Shown: one piece after another, positions 33,386-43,537 of the stretch
Layout: every line of letters starts with the position of its first letter
Numbering within the stretch: the first letter of the stretch is position 1
Assembly (NCBI GenBank): GCA_016709335.1
Contig: JADJNC010000009.1
Location: 62,001-126,000, forward strand
Length of the DNA: 64,000 nucleotides
Direction of reading: 5' to 3'
From: Candidatus Propionivibrio dominans
Lineage (GTDB): Bacteria; Pseudomonadota; Gammaproteobacteria; Burkholderiales; Rhodocyclaceae
Notes under the pieces: generated by a model
What the model saw: the letters and a program-made list of their open reading frames with translations, nothing else
What the model was told of the DNA's origin: nothing
Database searches by the model: none
Program-made: the position numbers and the translations under genes

Positions 33386-34897
33386 TCAGTCCAGAAAGAG
33401 CTTGTAGGCCGGGTTGCTGGTTTCGTTCCAGTGCGGGTATCCCAAATTTTTAAGAAATTTCTTGAACTCGCCCATCTCGCCCGGCGGCACCTGCATGCCG
33501 ACCAGAACGCGACCGTAGTCAGCACCGTGGTTGCGATAATGGAAAAGGCTGATGTTCCAGCCTGCGCTCATCCGGTTCAGGAAGTTCATCAGCGCACCGG
33601 GACGTTCGGGGAATTCGAAGCGGTAGACAATCTCGTGCTCAAGCTGCGGCGAGTGGCCGCCGACCAGATGGCGGATGTGCGACTTGGCCATTTCGTCGTC
33701 GGTCAGATCGAGGGTCTGGTAACCGTGCCTGCGCAGTTGCTCGATGAGTTTGAGCGATTCGGCGCGCGAGGCGACCTGAACACCGACAAAAACGTGGGCG
33801 TCCTTGCGGTCATTGAAGCGGTAGTTGAATTCGGTGATGTTGCGCGTGCCGATCAGCGCAAGGAATTTCCGGTAGGCACCCGGTTGCTCGGGTAGCGTGA
33901 CGGCAATGACGGCCTCGCGCTGTTCGCCGATTTCGGCACGCTCGGCGATGAAACGCAAACGATCGAAGTTCATGTTCGCACCGGAGGCGGTGGCGATCAG
34001 CGTCTTGCCTTTCAGCTTGTGGCGTCTGGCGTATTCCTTGGCGCCGGCCACCGCCAGTGCACCGGCAGGCTCAAGTATGGCGCGCGTATCCTCGAATACG
34101 TCCTTGATCGCCGCGCAAATGGCGTCGGTATCGACCAGCACCATTTCATCGACGTACTGCTGACAAAGCCGGAAGGTCTCCTCGCCGACGTATTTGACTG
34201 CCGCACCGTCGGCGAACAGCCCGACGCGATCCAGACGCACGCGCTTTCCCGCTTGCAGTGAGCGCGTCATGGCATCGGCATCGACAGCCTCGACGCCGAT
34301 GATTTTCGTTTCCGGACGCAAGCGCTTGATGTACGCCGCTATCCCCGAAATCAGCCCGCCGCCGCCGACGCAACAGAACACGGCATGGATCGCCTGCGGA
34401 TGCTGACGCAGAATTTCCATGCCGATGGTGCCCTGGCCTGCGATCACATCGGGATCGTCGAAGGGATGAACGAAAGTCAGCTTCCGGGCTTTCTCCAGTT
34501 CCAGGGCGTGCGCATAGGAATCGTCGTAGGAGTCGCCGAAGAGAACCACCTCGGCACCGCGCGCCTTGACCGCCTGCACCTTGATCTGTGGGGTGGTCGT
34601 GGGCATGACGATCAGCGCCCGGCAGCCGATTTTTGCCGCCGACAGGGCAACGCCCTGGGCGTGGTTACCGGCCGAAGCACAGATGACACCGCGCCTGAGC
34701 TTCTCGGGTGAAAGCCGGACGATCTTGTTGTAAGCGCCCCGCAGCTTGAAGGAAAACACCGGCTGCAAGTCTTCGCGCTTGAGCAGCAGGCGGTTGCCGA
34801 TGCGTTCCGAAAGGGTCGGTGCATCGTCCAGCGGCGATTCAATGGCAACGTCGTAAACCTGTGCGTTGAGAATCTTTTCGAGGTAATCCGGGTGCAT
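33386..34897 (-). CDS. ilvA: Threonine ammonia-lyase, biosynthetic (threonine deaminase)
   Basis: 503 residues. The catalytic PLP domain (about 1-320) has the Schiff-base lysine in PVFSFKLRGAYNKIVRLS, CASAGNHAQGVALSAAKIG and the phosphate-binding CCVGGGGLISGIAAY. Two C-terminal regulatory ACT-like repeats follow (VTLPEQPGAYRKFLALIG and FEFPERPGALMNFLNRM), as in isoleucine-feedback-inhibited IlvA. It converts threonine to 2-oxobutanoate for isoleucine synthesis. Length matches E. coli IlvA (514). It is divergent from the large oxidoreductase gene, with about 200 bases between them. Repeat R1 abuts the stop codon. Confidence 0.95.
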   Translation of the reverse strand: MHPDYLEKILNAQVYDVAIESPLDDAPTLSERIGNRLLLKREDLQPVFSFKLRGAYNKIVRLSPEKLRRGVICASAGNHAQGVALSAAKIGCRALIVMPTTTPQIKVQAVKARGAEVVLFGDSYDDSYAHALELEKARKLTFVHPFDDPDVIAGQGTIGMEILRQHPQAIHAVFCCVGGGGLISGIAAYIKRLRPETKIIGVEAVDADAMTRSLQAGKRVRLDRVGLFADGAAVKYVGEETFRLCQQYVDEMVLVDTDAICAAIKDVFEDTRAILEPAGALAVAGAKEYARRHKLKGKTLIATASGANMNFDRLRFIAERAEIGEQREAVIAVTLPEQPGAYRKFLALIGTRNITEFNYRFNDRKDAHVFVGVQVASRAESLKLIEQLRRHGYQTLDLTDDEMAKSHIRHLVGGHSPQLEHEIVYRFEFPERPGALMNFLNRMSAGWNISLFHYRNHGADYGRVLVGMQVPPGEMGEFKKFLKNLGYPHWNETSNPAYKLFLD

Positions 34898-35095
34898 TGC
34901 GACTCACACTCTGCTTGTAAAGCAAGGATTCTAGCAGCCAGTGGGTTTTGTTTGCTCGCAGCGTGATCTTTCACTGAGTGGAATCTACGCTACAAGGCTG
35001 TAATTAAGTACGGCAGCCTTGACATGTCACACAAGCCGCACATTGGCTGTCCGCCGATACGATAGAATCCTTACTTTGGAAGCTGCCGAATCGTC

Positions 35096-38000
35096 ATGAA
35101 CGCCCGCCTGCGCGAAATCCCGTACAACTATACCTCCTTCTCCGACCGCGAAATCGTCATTCGCCTGCTCGGTGCGGAGAACTGGGCGATCCTCGACGAA
35201 CTGCGCAGCCAGCGTGTTACCGGGCGCTCGGCGCGGATGCTTTATGAGGTTCTGGGTGATATCTGGGTTGTTCAGCGCAACCCTTACCTGGAAGACGACC
35301 TGCTCGCCAACCGCCATCGACGCGAAGCTCTGGTGCAGGCGCTGCGCCATCGCCTGCGGGAAATCGACAAGCGACGGCAGGGGAACGACAAGGTACTCGG
35401 CCCGTACGAAGCGGCACAAGCAGCGGTCAATGCCTTTGAGCGGCATTTTCACGATACTGCGGCGTTACGCAGCCGGGTACTGAAAACGCTGATCCGGCAT
35501 ACCCGCCGCGACAACATTGCCTTCGATGGACTGGCGCGCGTAGCGCACGTGACCGACGCCACCGACTGGCGTGTCGAATATCCCTTTGTCGTCGTCTCAT
35601 CCCGACAGCGAGGAGGAAATCGCCCCCCTGGTGCGCGGCTGCATCAAGCTGGGTCTGACCATCATCCCGCGTGGCGGCGGTACCGGTTATACCGGCAGCG
35701 CCGTCCCGCTTACGCCGCTCTCGGTAGTCATCAATACCGAAAAGCTGATCGATATCGGCCCGGTCGAAGAACTTGTCTTGCCCGGCTGTCAGCAGCCCTG
35801 CGCGACCATACGCACAGGTGCCGGCGTTGTCACGGCGCGTGTTTCCGAAGCCGCAACCGCCGCCGACCGGGTGTTTGCCGTCGACCCGACCTCGGCCGAA
35901 GCCTCGTGCATTGGTGGCAACATCGCGATGAATGCCGGTGGCAAGAAAGCCGTACTGTGGGGAACGGCACTCGACAATCTTGCATGGTGGAAAATGGTCG
36001 ATCCAGGTGGTCACTGCATGGAAGTGACGCGGATCAATCACAACTTCGGCAAGATTCACGAACAGGCTAGCGCACGTTTTGAAATCCGGCGTTTCCGCAA
36101 GGACGGTACGACGCCGTTCGGAGAACCTGAAGTGCTTGAAATTCCCGGGCACGCCTTCCGCAAGGCGGGGCTGGGCAAGGATGTCACCGACAAGTTTCTG
36201 TGCGGCCTGCCGGGGATCCAGAAGGAAGGCACCGACGGTCTGATCGTTGCCGCGCGCTGGGTGCTGCACGAGATGCCGGCGCACACCCGTACCGTCTGTC
36301 TCGAATTTTTTGGCCAGGTGCGCGAAGCCGTTCCGGCCATCGTTGAGATCACCGATTATTTCAAACCGGGTGGGGCCGGCCATCAAGCCGGCGTCCTGCT
36401 GGCCGGTCTGGAACATCTGGATGAACGCTACGTGCGCGCTGTCGGCTATGCGACCAAGGCCAAACGCAAGGGAGAAAACTCGGGGCGTCCGAAAATGGTA
36501 TTGATCGGTGACCTCGTCGGCGACGACGAAAGAGCCGTCATGGCGGCCGCTTCGGAAGTGGTGCGCAAGTGCAATCTGCGCGCGGCCGAGGGCTTCATCG
36601 CCGTCGATGCCGATACGCGCCGCAAATTCTGGCTCGACCGTTCGCGCACAGCGGCCATTTCACGCCACACCAACGCCTTCAAACTCAATGAAGATGTGGT
36701 GATTCCGCTGCCGCGCATGGGCGATTACTGCGACGGTATCGAACGTATCAATATCGAGTTGTCGATACAGAACAAACTGGCCTTGTGCGACAAGCTCAAT
36801 GAATTTCTGGCAGGTGCACTGCCGTTAAATCGTGGTGACGCCAACCTCGACAATGAGGTATTGCTCGGCGACCGTCGCCATGCGGCTGTCGATGCCATTG
36901 CTGTCGTTCGGGCGCGCTGGCAGTGGCTTCTCGATCACCTCGACCTGCCACTGGCGCAGGCCGAGGCACAGTTTGCCCGCTTCGGAATTGCCGCCGGCGT
37001 CCTCTCCAACCGGGCCAACGAGCCGACGCTTTTCCACCGCCTGCAGGATTACTCGCTACGCGTCTCGTGGAAAGCGGAATTAAAGCCGCAGCTCGAAGCC
37101 ATTTTTGACGGCAATCTTTTCCGTACGGTGCGCGAACGTTTCGTGGCGATTCACCAGGAAGTACTGCGCGGCCGTGTGTTTGTCGCCCTGCACATGCACG
37201 CCGGCGATGGCAACGTGCACACCAACATCCCGGTCAACTCGGACAACTACGCGATGCTGCAAACCGCCTATGCGGCGGTAAAGCGCATCATGGCCCTGGC
37301 CCGATCACTGGACGGCGTAATCTCCGGCGAGCACGGCATCGGCATCACCAAGCTGGAGTTCCTGAGCGAAGCCGAGATTCAGCCGTTCCGCGATTACAAG
37401 GCCAGGATTGACCCCGAAGGCCACTTCAACAAGGGAAAGCTGCTGCCCGGTGGCGATCTGCGGCAGTCCTACACCCCTTCTTTCTCGCTGCTCGGCGCAG
37501 AGTCGCTGATCATGGAGCAATCCGAGGTCGGCGACATCTCGACACTGGTCAAGGATTGTCTGCGTTGCGGCAAATGCAAACCGGTCTGTTCGACCCACGT
37601 GCCGCGCGCCAATCTGCTTTACTCGCCGCGCAACAAGATTTTCGCGACCTCGCTGCTGATCGAGGCTTTTTTCTATGAAGAGCAGACCCGGCGCGGAATT
37701 TCACTGAAGCATTTCGACGAATTCAACGATGTGGCCGACCACTGCACAATCTGCCACAAGTGCGCCAGCCCTTGCCCGGTGGATATTGATTTCGGCGATG
37801 TCAGCATCCGCATGCGCAACTTCCTGCGCGAGCAGGGCAAGAAGAAATTCGTTCCGGCCAAGGCGGCGGCGATGGCCTTCCTGACCATGAAGGACGCGGC
37901 AACGATCCGGCTGGTCCGCAAGCTGATGATTGACTGGGGTTATGCCGGGCAACGCCTGGCTTACCGGGCGGCCAGATTCTTCGGCCTGATCCAGCGCCAG

Positions 38001-38996
38001 ACCCGACAGCCGCCGGCTACGCTCGGCCAGCCGCCGGTCTTTTTCCCGACGTCTCGCTCACAGATCATCCACTTCATCAACAAACCGATGCCCGGCGGTC
38101 TGCCAAAGCGTACATCGCGCGCACTGCTCGACATCGAGGATGAAAAGATGGTCGCGGTCATCCGCGACCCGCACAAGGTCAGTGCCACCGATTACGCTGG
38201 CGACGCCGTTTTCTATTTCCCCGGCTGTGGTTCGGAGCGCCTCTTTTCACAGGTCGGTCTGGCCACGCAGGCGATGCTCTACGAAATCGGTGCGCAAACC
38301 GTTCTGCCGCCCGGTTATCTGTGCTGCGGCTACCCGCAAATTGCCGCCGGCGAGGCGGATCAGGGACAAAAGATCACTACCGACAACCGGGTGCTCTTCC
38401 ACCGCGTCGCCAATACGCTGAACTATCTCGACATCAATACGGTGATCGTCTCCTGCGGTACCTGCATGGATCAGTTACTGAAGTACCAGTTCGAGAAGAT
38501 ATTCCCAGGTTGTCGCCTGCTCGACATCCACGAATACCTGCTGGAGAAGGGCGTCAGTCTCGCAGGCGGAGAAGAAGAACGCGCTACCCGCTATATCTAT
38601 CATGAACCATGCCACGTGCCGATGCAGACAATGCCGGGGATCAAGGCGGTCAACGCACTGATCGGGCAGAAGGTCGATCTCTCCGATCGCTGTTGCGGCG
38701 AATCGGGAACGCTGGCCATGACGCGCCCTGACATATCAACCCAGGTTCGCTTCCGCAAGCAGCAAGAAATCGAAAAAGGCGCCGACAGGCTGCGAGCCGA
38801 TGGATTCACCGGCAAGCTGAAGATTCTGACCTCGTGCCCCTCGTGCCTGCAGGGTCTGTCGCGTTACAACGACGATGGCGGAACACAGGCTGACTACATC
38901 GTTGTCGAACTGGCCAGACACCTGCTTGGTGAGGACTGGATGGAGAACTATGTGAAAAAAATCAACAATGGCGGCATTGAGCGCATTCTGCTTTAA
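35096..38996 (+). CDS. DUF3683-type FAD-linked oxidase with Fe-S and CCG domains, one frameshift
   Basis: A protein of about 1,300 residues split over two frames. Residues 1-165 (from ATG 35096) are the DUF3683 region ([20 protein letters not shown]). After a shift near 35591-35606 the second frame carries the FAD-binding PCMH domain ([19 protein letters not shown]), the FAD-oxidase C domain ([27 protein letters not shown]), two 4Fe-4S motifs ([23 protein letters not shown]) and two CCG half-domains ([35 protein letters not shown]). Homologues resemble D-lactate/glycolate dehydrogenases passing electrons to quinone. The exact substrate is unknown. The shift looks like a single-base error at [15 protein letters not shown]. 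Confidence 0.88.
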
Positions 38997-39154
38997 TGCA
39001 TCACTTAGCGATCCAGGCGAACCATTGCCTGTTTTTCTGTGCAAAAACCCAAATTGTGTGACATATTTCCTTGTAATCCGGCCTTAATCCAATTAATTAT
39101 GGCGACGATAGGCGTTTATGTGCCGTTTAAGCCAAACCTGAATGGAGCTGAACG

Positions 39155-39619
39155 ATGGCCAAACCCTCCGTACTTTGCCAAAGCTGTGAACTGTGCTCGT
39201 CAGTTGGCGGCGAACTTGTCTGGGAAAACACGCTTTGTCGCGTCGTCAATATTGACGATCCGGATTACCCTGGTTTTTGCCGCGTCATCCTTAATCGTCA
39301 CGAGCGTGAAATGACCGATCTGTCCGAGGATGCACAGCAAGAGATGATGCGGGTTGTCTTCGCCGTTGAAGCCTCCCTTCGCCGATTACTCAACCCGCAC
39401 AAAATCAACCTCGCCAGCCTTGGCAACATGACCCCTCATGTACACTGGCACGTCATCCCGCGCTGGCGTGATGATCGCTGCTACCCCAATCCGATATGGG
39501 CTTCAGCGCTAAGAACAGACTCTTCAATTGACGCGATCATCGACACCTGCCGACTGAGGGAAGAATTGACCGTTCTGCTGGGGGAACCGGCGGCAGCATC
39601 AAGCGAATGCCGGTCATGA
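39155..39619 (+). CDS. HIT family protein
   Basis: A 154-residue histidine-triad protein. The catalytic HIT motif is HVHWHVIPR (H-x-H-x-H) near residue 105, preceded by LASLGNMTPH. The N-terminal CQSCELC with two further cysteines may bind zinc, as in some HIT hydrolases. A conserved Asn-Arg/His pair in VILNRHEREMTDLSE fits the family. HIT proteins hydrolyse nucleoside phosphoramidates or dinucleotides in the cytoplasm. The next gene starts inside the last codons (ATGA overlap), implying translational coupling with a hypothetical protein. Confidence 0.88.
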   Translation: MAKPSVLCQSCELCSSVGGELVWENTLCRVVNIDDPDYPGFCRVILNRHEREMTDLSEDAQQEMMRVVFAVEASLRRLLNPHKINLASLGNMTPHVHWHVIPRWRDDRCYPNPIWASALRTDSSIDAIIDTCRLREELTVLLGEPAAASSECRS

Positions 39620-41214
39620 ATGCCTCGTCTTCAATCACCTTTGTGATTCGCGACCTGCAGACCGGCTTCGCGATCATCTCCCGCCTTCCTTTGGCCAACC
39701 CCAAGCAGGCCGAAATCGACATCAACCGCTTTCTCGACTGTCTTCTGGCCGCGCCACCCGACGGAGAAACCTATTTCCGTCTACTTGAACACGTTCGTCT
39801 CCCGGTCGCCTTTGTTGCAGAAGAACTGGCCAAGCGTTACCTGAACAAGCCCCTGCCACTCGCAGACCTCGAAGAGGAAATCTTTCAGCAGGTCGTCGCC
39901 CTCTGGCTGAAAACAGCCCGAGCCTACGCGCATTGCGCCGAGAAGGATTCAACGGAAGAAGACGCCGCCCATGCCCAGCGGGTGGCCATGATCCTGCAAC
40001 GTTGTATCCATCACACCGGCATGGCCATCGTTGAGCACCAGCGTGCGCGACGCGAATTTCCATGGGGTTTGTGGCTTGACCTGCATGGCTACTACGCCAG
40101 CGCCGAAGAGTGGGGTATCGCCACCCTGCCCATTCCCGACGCCCTTGAATGCCTGGGTCGCAGCACACACTGCGCGGCAAGCTATATCAGTTTCCTGCTT
40201 TGTGAAATGGCTGGCTGTTACAGTCTCTCGGTCCATGAACAGACTCTGGTTCGCCGCTGGGCCATTTACTGGTCGCCTCTGGTCAGCCTGCACAAGGCAG
40301 AACCCGGGGATTCATTGCCCAGCTACCTTGTTGATCTGATGCAGGACGTGGCCCTGCGTCCCGTCGCCGATTGCCTGCAAACCGACCATCTGCGGCGTCT
40401 GGACACCTCCAGTCTGGCCATGCAGATCAGCCAGATCAGGCAACAGTTGCGGCAGAAAATACCACCATCGCAGCTCGCCTTGGGCGATGGTTGCACAGCC
40501 GGTCAATGCAACCGTTTGCTCGAACATCTTTCCCGCACGTGGTCGCAGGCGCGCGCGGCGAGAAAATACCGGCGCCATGCCACTTCCGGAATCACCAGGT
40601 TATGTACGGGTTTTGAGGAAATGCACTTTTTCATCTCCGGCAAGGAGTTTGAGCAGCCTGAGAACGTCCGCGCTTATTCAAGACGGGAGTTTGAAAGCCT
40701 GTTTGCCTTCCGCCACCAGGCAGACCCTATGCAGGTCCTTCAGGTACGCCAGGAACAACTCGCCTACAGTCTTGATTCCTGGGAAGTCGTAAACCAGTCG
40801 GCCAACGGGTTCCGTCTCGTACGTAGCACTTCCGGCAAGAAAGTAGCGCACGGTCAGCTACTCGCTCTCTGCCCGCAGGATAGCGATCGTTTTCTGCTGG
40901 CGAAAACGACGTGGCTGATGCAGGAGAAAGGTGGCGGCCTGATTGCCGGAATCTTGGTGTTACCGGGAATACCGTCGGCGATTGCGGCGCGGCCGCTCGC
41001 GCAAACGGGCGAACGCATTGGCAAATACGATCGCGCATTCCTGCTGCCTTCCGTGCCGTCGGTGGACGCCGAACAGTCACTGGTATTGCCCAAGAGCTGG
41101 TTTCGACCCGAACGGACAATCGAGCTACATACCGACGGCACCTGGCAGGTCAGGCTCGTGCATTTGCTTGACGATGGCCCGGACTTCGAGCGGGTCAGCT
41201 TCACGATCTGCTGA
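39607..41214 (+). CDS. Conserved-looking hypothetical protein (about 535 residues)
   Basis: An intact soluble frame with no signal peptide or clear membrane segment. The ATGs at 39607 and 39616 are both possible; the latter overlaps the HIT stop as ATGA. The N-terminal 300 residues are helical (a four-helix-like pattern, many Leu/Gln). A central patch reads GITRLCTGFEEMHFFISGKEF, then AYSRREFESLFAFRH; the C-terminal 150 residues look beta-rich (SWEVVNQSANGFRLVRS, GLIAGILVLPGIPSAIAARP). That last part somewhat recalls divergent PilZ-type folds, but I cannot assign it. The 3' end overlaps the convergent phoR by 90 bases. Function unknown. Confidence 0.7.
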   Translation: MPVMNASSSITFVIRDLQTGFAIISRLPLANPKQAEIDINRFLDCLLAAPPDGETYFRLLEHVRLPVAFVAEELAKRYLNKPLPLADLEEEIFQQVVALWLKTARAYAHCAEKDSTEEDAAHAQRVAMILQRCIHHTGMAIVEHQRARREFPWGLWLDLHGYYASAEEWGIATLPIPDALECLGRSTHCAASYISFLLCEMAGCYSLSVHEQTLVRRWAIYWSPLVSLHKAEPGDSLPSYLVDLMQDVALRPVADCLQTDHLRRLDTSSLAMQISQIRQQLRQKIPPSQLALGDGCTAGQCNRLLEHLSRTWSQARAARKYRRHATSGITRLCTGFEEMHFFISGKEFEQPENVRAYSRREFESLFAFRHQADPMQVLQVRQEQLAYSLDSWEVVNQSANGFRLVRSTSGKKVAHGQLLALCPQDSDRFLLAKTTWLMQEKGGGLIAGILVLPGIPSAIAARPLAQTGERIGKYDRAFLLPSVPSVDAEQSLVLPKSWFRPERTIELHTDGTWQVRLVHLLDDGPDFERVSFTIC

Positions 41215-42519
41215 CCCCGTGTCTCGAAAACAGCGCTTGGGAAAACGCGCAGTAAAGCGGCTGCCTTTGCCTGGAGCACTTTCAATCTCCAGTGTGGCGT
41301 GATGGCGTGTCAAAACGTGTTTGACGATGGCCAGTCCCAGGCCGGTGCCTCCGGTTTCTCGCGAACGGCTTCGATCAACCCGGTAAAAACGTTCGGTCAG
41401 GCGTAGCAGGTGTTGTGCGGCGATACCGATACCGGTATCGGCCACGACAAACTCTCCGCATCCCTGATGCATACGCCAGATCAGATCGATCCTGCCGCCC
41501 GCTGGCGTGTAGCGCACGGCGTTACCCGCCAGATTGCTGAAAGCACTGCGCAGTTCATTGGCGCACCCCACCAGCACCGATGGTGTTTCGATCGTCAAGG
41601 CAATCTCGTGCTGACCACCAGAAAGCGCTTGTGCATCGTTCAAGATGCTGCGCAGCATCGGCTCGAGTTCAACCCGCTCTTCGTTTGGCGGCGATCCTCC
41701 GGATTCCAGCGCTGAAAGCGTCAACAGGTCTTCGATCAGATGCTGCATGCGAGCGTTTTGCTCGCAAATCAGCGTCAGATACTGCCTGATCTCATTATCT
41801 CCATAGGTCTCGAAATCATCGGCCAGCATTTCCGAGAACCCCGCGACCACCGTCAAAGGCGTCTTCAGCTCATGAGAAACATTGGCGATAAAGTCGCGGC
41901 GCATGGTCTCCATGCGCTCCATCTGACTGATGTCACGCGAGACCAGAAGATTCTGCTCTGCGCCATAGGGAATGATCTGCAACATCAGGGTCAGACCGTC
42001 GACACGCCCACCGCGATAAATCAGCGGCTCAGCGAAGCGCTCGCCGGCAAGATAAGCGACAAAATCCGGATGGCGAATCAGGTTGGTCAGCGCCTGCCCG
42101 CAGTCGGTTGCCGCCGACAGCGCGAAGTGCGTTTCTGCACGCTCGTTCAGCCACTCGATGTGATGGTGACGATCAAAGGCGATGACACCGTCCGGCAAGG
42201 CCTGAAATGCCTGCATGAAGCGCTCGAGGGTTTCGGAAAGCACCTGCTGCTGACTCAGACGTATACGCACCCGGCGGTGCAGGTCGGCAAAAGCTATTTC
42301 CCAGACGCCACGACCCCTTGGTAATGGACTATTCAGCGGGCCTTCCAGCCAGCCCATCAACTGTCTTAAATGATACAGATGCAAGGACAGCAGGAGAAAC
42401 AGGCCAGCGATCCCCGCCGTCAGCCCCCAGTTGAGCCCATACAAAATAGCCACCGGCGCAAAGACCAGGCCGGCGATGGCGAGCAGCAGCCACAGCGTAC
42501 GTGCCCAGATGGCATTCAA
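41125..42519 (-). CDS. phoR: Phosphate regulon sensor histidine kinase
   Basis: 464 residues from a TTG at 42519 with GGAGG 7 bases upstream. Two close N-terminal membrane segments (about 7-45) and a PAS domain (LPDGVIAFDRHHHIEWLNER) precede HisKA (FIANVSHELKTPLTVVAGFS). The ATPase domain has NLAGNAVRYTPAGG, VVADTGIGIAAQHL and ETGGTGLGLAIVKHVL. It follows phoB on the same strand, the standard pair, and would phosphorylate PhoB when phosphate is low. The catalytic domain should end near SRFTARFPKR; a further 35 residues read into the opposite hypothetical gene, an unusual tail that could reflect a lost stop. Confidence 0.92.
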   Translation of the reverse strand: MNAIWARTLWLLLAIAGLVFAPVAILYGLNWGLTAGIAGLFLLLSLHLYHLRQLMGWLEGPLNSPLPRGRGVWEIAFADLHRRVRIRLSQQQVLSETLERFMQAFQALPDGVIAFDRHHHIEWLNERAETHFALSAATDCGQALTNLIRHPDFVAYLAGERFAEPLIYRGGRVDGLTLMLQIIPYGAEQNLLVSRDISQMERMETMRRDFIANVSHELKTPLTVVAGFSEMLADDFETYGDNEIRQYLTLICEQNARMQHLIEDLLTLSALESGGSPPNEERVELEPMLRSILNDAQALSGGQHEIALTIETPSVLVGCANELRSAFSNLAGNAVRYTPAGGRIDLIWRMHQGCGEFVVADTGIGIAAQHLLRLTERFYRVDRSRSRETGGTGLGLAIVKHVLTRHHATLEIESAPGKGSRFTARFPKRCFRDTGSADREADPLEVRAIVKQMHEPDLPGAVGM

Positions 42520-42547
42520 GACCCGTCCTCCGCGATTGCGGAAAGTT

Positions 42548-43240
42548 TCATTCGGGCAGTGCCGAAAAACGGTAACCGCTGCCGCGAACCGTCTGGATCA
42601 GACGGTCATGCCCGGTCAACTCCAGCGATGCGCGCAAACGGCGGATATGAACGTCCACCGTCCTCTCCTCGACAAAGACATGATCACCCCAAACCTGGTC
42701 AAGCAACTGGGTTCGACTATGAACGCGCTCGGCGTGCGTCATGAAGAAATGCAACAGACGAAATTCGGTCGGTCCAAGGTCAAGCGTCTGGCCATTGCCG
42801 GAAACCCGATGTGTAACCGGATCAACGCGCAAGCCTTCGACTTCGACACAATCCTCAGTCATTTGCGGCGCTCTGCGGCGCAAAACCGCCTTGATCCGGG
42901 CCAGCAATTCGCGGGGTGAAAACGGTTTGGTCAGATAATCGTCAGCCCCCGCCTCCAGGCCGGCAATCTTGTCATGTTCCTCGCTGCGTGCCGTGAGCAT
43001 GATGATCGGCAGATCGTGGGTGCGCTCCGCACTGCGCAAACTGCGTGCATATTGAATACCACTCATTCCGGGCAACATCCAGTCGAGCAAAACCACATCG
43101 GGCAGTGTTTCGGTGACCAGCAGCGCTGCATCCTCGGCGGTATCTGCGCGTAACACCCTGTGTCCGGCATGCTGCAGGCTGGCGGCAATCAGTTCCTGAA
43201 TCGACGGCTCATCTTCAACGACAAGGATAGTGGCAGACAT
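42548..43240 (-). CDS. phoB: Phosphate regulon response regulator
   Basis: From the ATG at 43240 (MSATILVVEDEP) the protein has 230 residues, as in E. coli (229). Receiver: acidic pair in VVEDEPSIQELI, phospho-acceptor in DVVLLDWMLPGMSGIQ, the Thr in IIMLTARSEEHDKIAGLEAG and the Lys in DYLTKPFSPRELLAR. The winged-helix OmpR-type domain shows LDLGPTEFRLLHFFMTH and EERTVDVHIRRLRASLE, then VRGSGYRFS. It activates phosphate-starvation genes through Pho boxes, and one candidate lies just upstream. phoR starts 28 bases downstream, so both are likely one operon. Confidence 0.95.
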   Translation of the reverse strand: MSATILVVEDEPSIQELIAASLQHAGHRVLRADTAEDAALLVTETLPDVVLLDWMLPGMSGIQYARSLRSAERTHDLPIIMLTARSEEHDKIAGLEAGADDYLTKPFSPRELLARIKAVLRRRAPQMTEDCVEVEGLRVDPVTHRVSGNGQTLDLGPTEFRLLHFFMTHAERVHSRTQLLDQVWGDHVFVEERTVDVHIRRLRASLELTGHDRLIQTVRGSGYRFSALPE

Positions 43241-43288
43241 GAAATTGGGAATCTCCAAAGTTTCCAGCTCCCAGTTTATTAAGACAGG

Positions 43289-43306
43289 ATTACAAATTGA
43301 TGACAA
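43289..43306 (-). promoter_or_regulatory. Candidate Pho box upstream of phoB
   Basis: On the minus strand the sequence reads TTGTCATCAATTTGTAAT: two 7-base half-sites 11 bases apart that match the CTGTCAT-N4-CTGTCAT consensus at 6/7 and 5/7. It lies about 49 bases before the phoB start codon, consistent with autoregulation of phoBR. Confidence 0.5.
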
Positions 43307-43537
43307 TTGGTCAATATGGCAGACGAAACCGTCAGGAGACAGCGTATTGAAGCAAAATTCCGCGACTGAGAAAGGGTTATAAGAAGAGGGAAGGCGGCTT
43401 GCGCGGTTTCATCCGACTTCTTTGCTGCACGCTGACTGTGCTGTCGATTCCCGGTTTTCAATGGAACGCCCTATCCATGAAGTCGCCGGCTCGACTTTGC
43501 GTTATGATAGCGCGTCCGCTTACACACGAAGGTAGTC

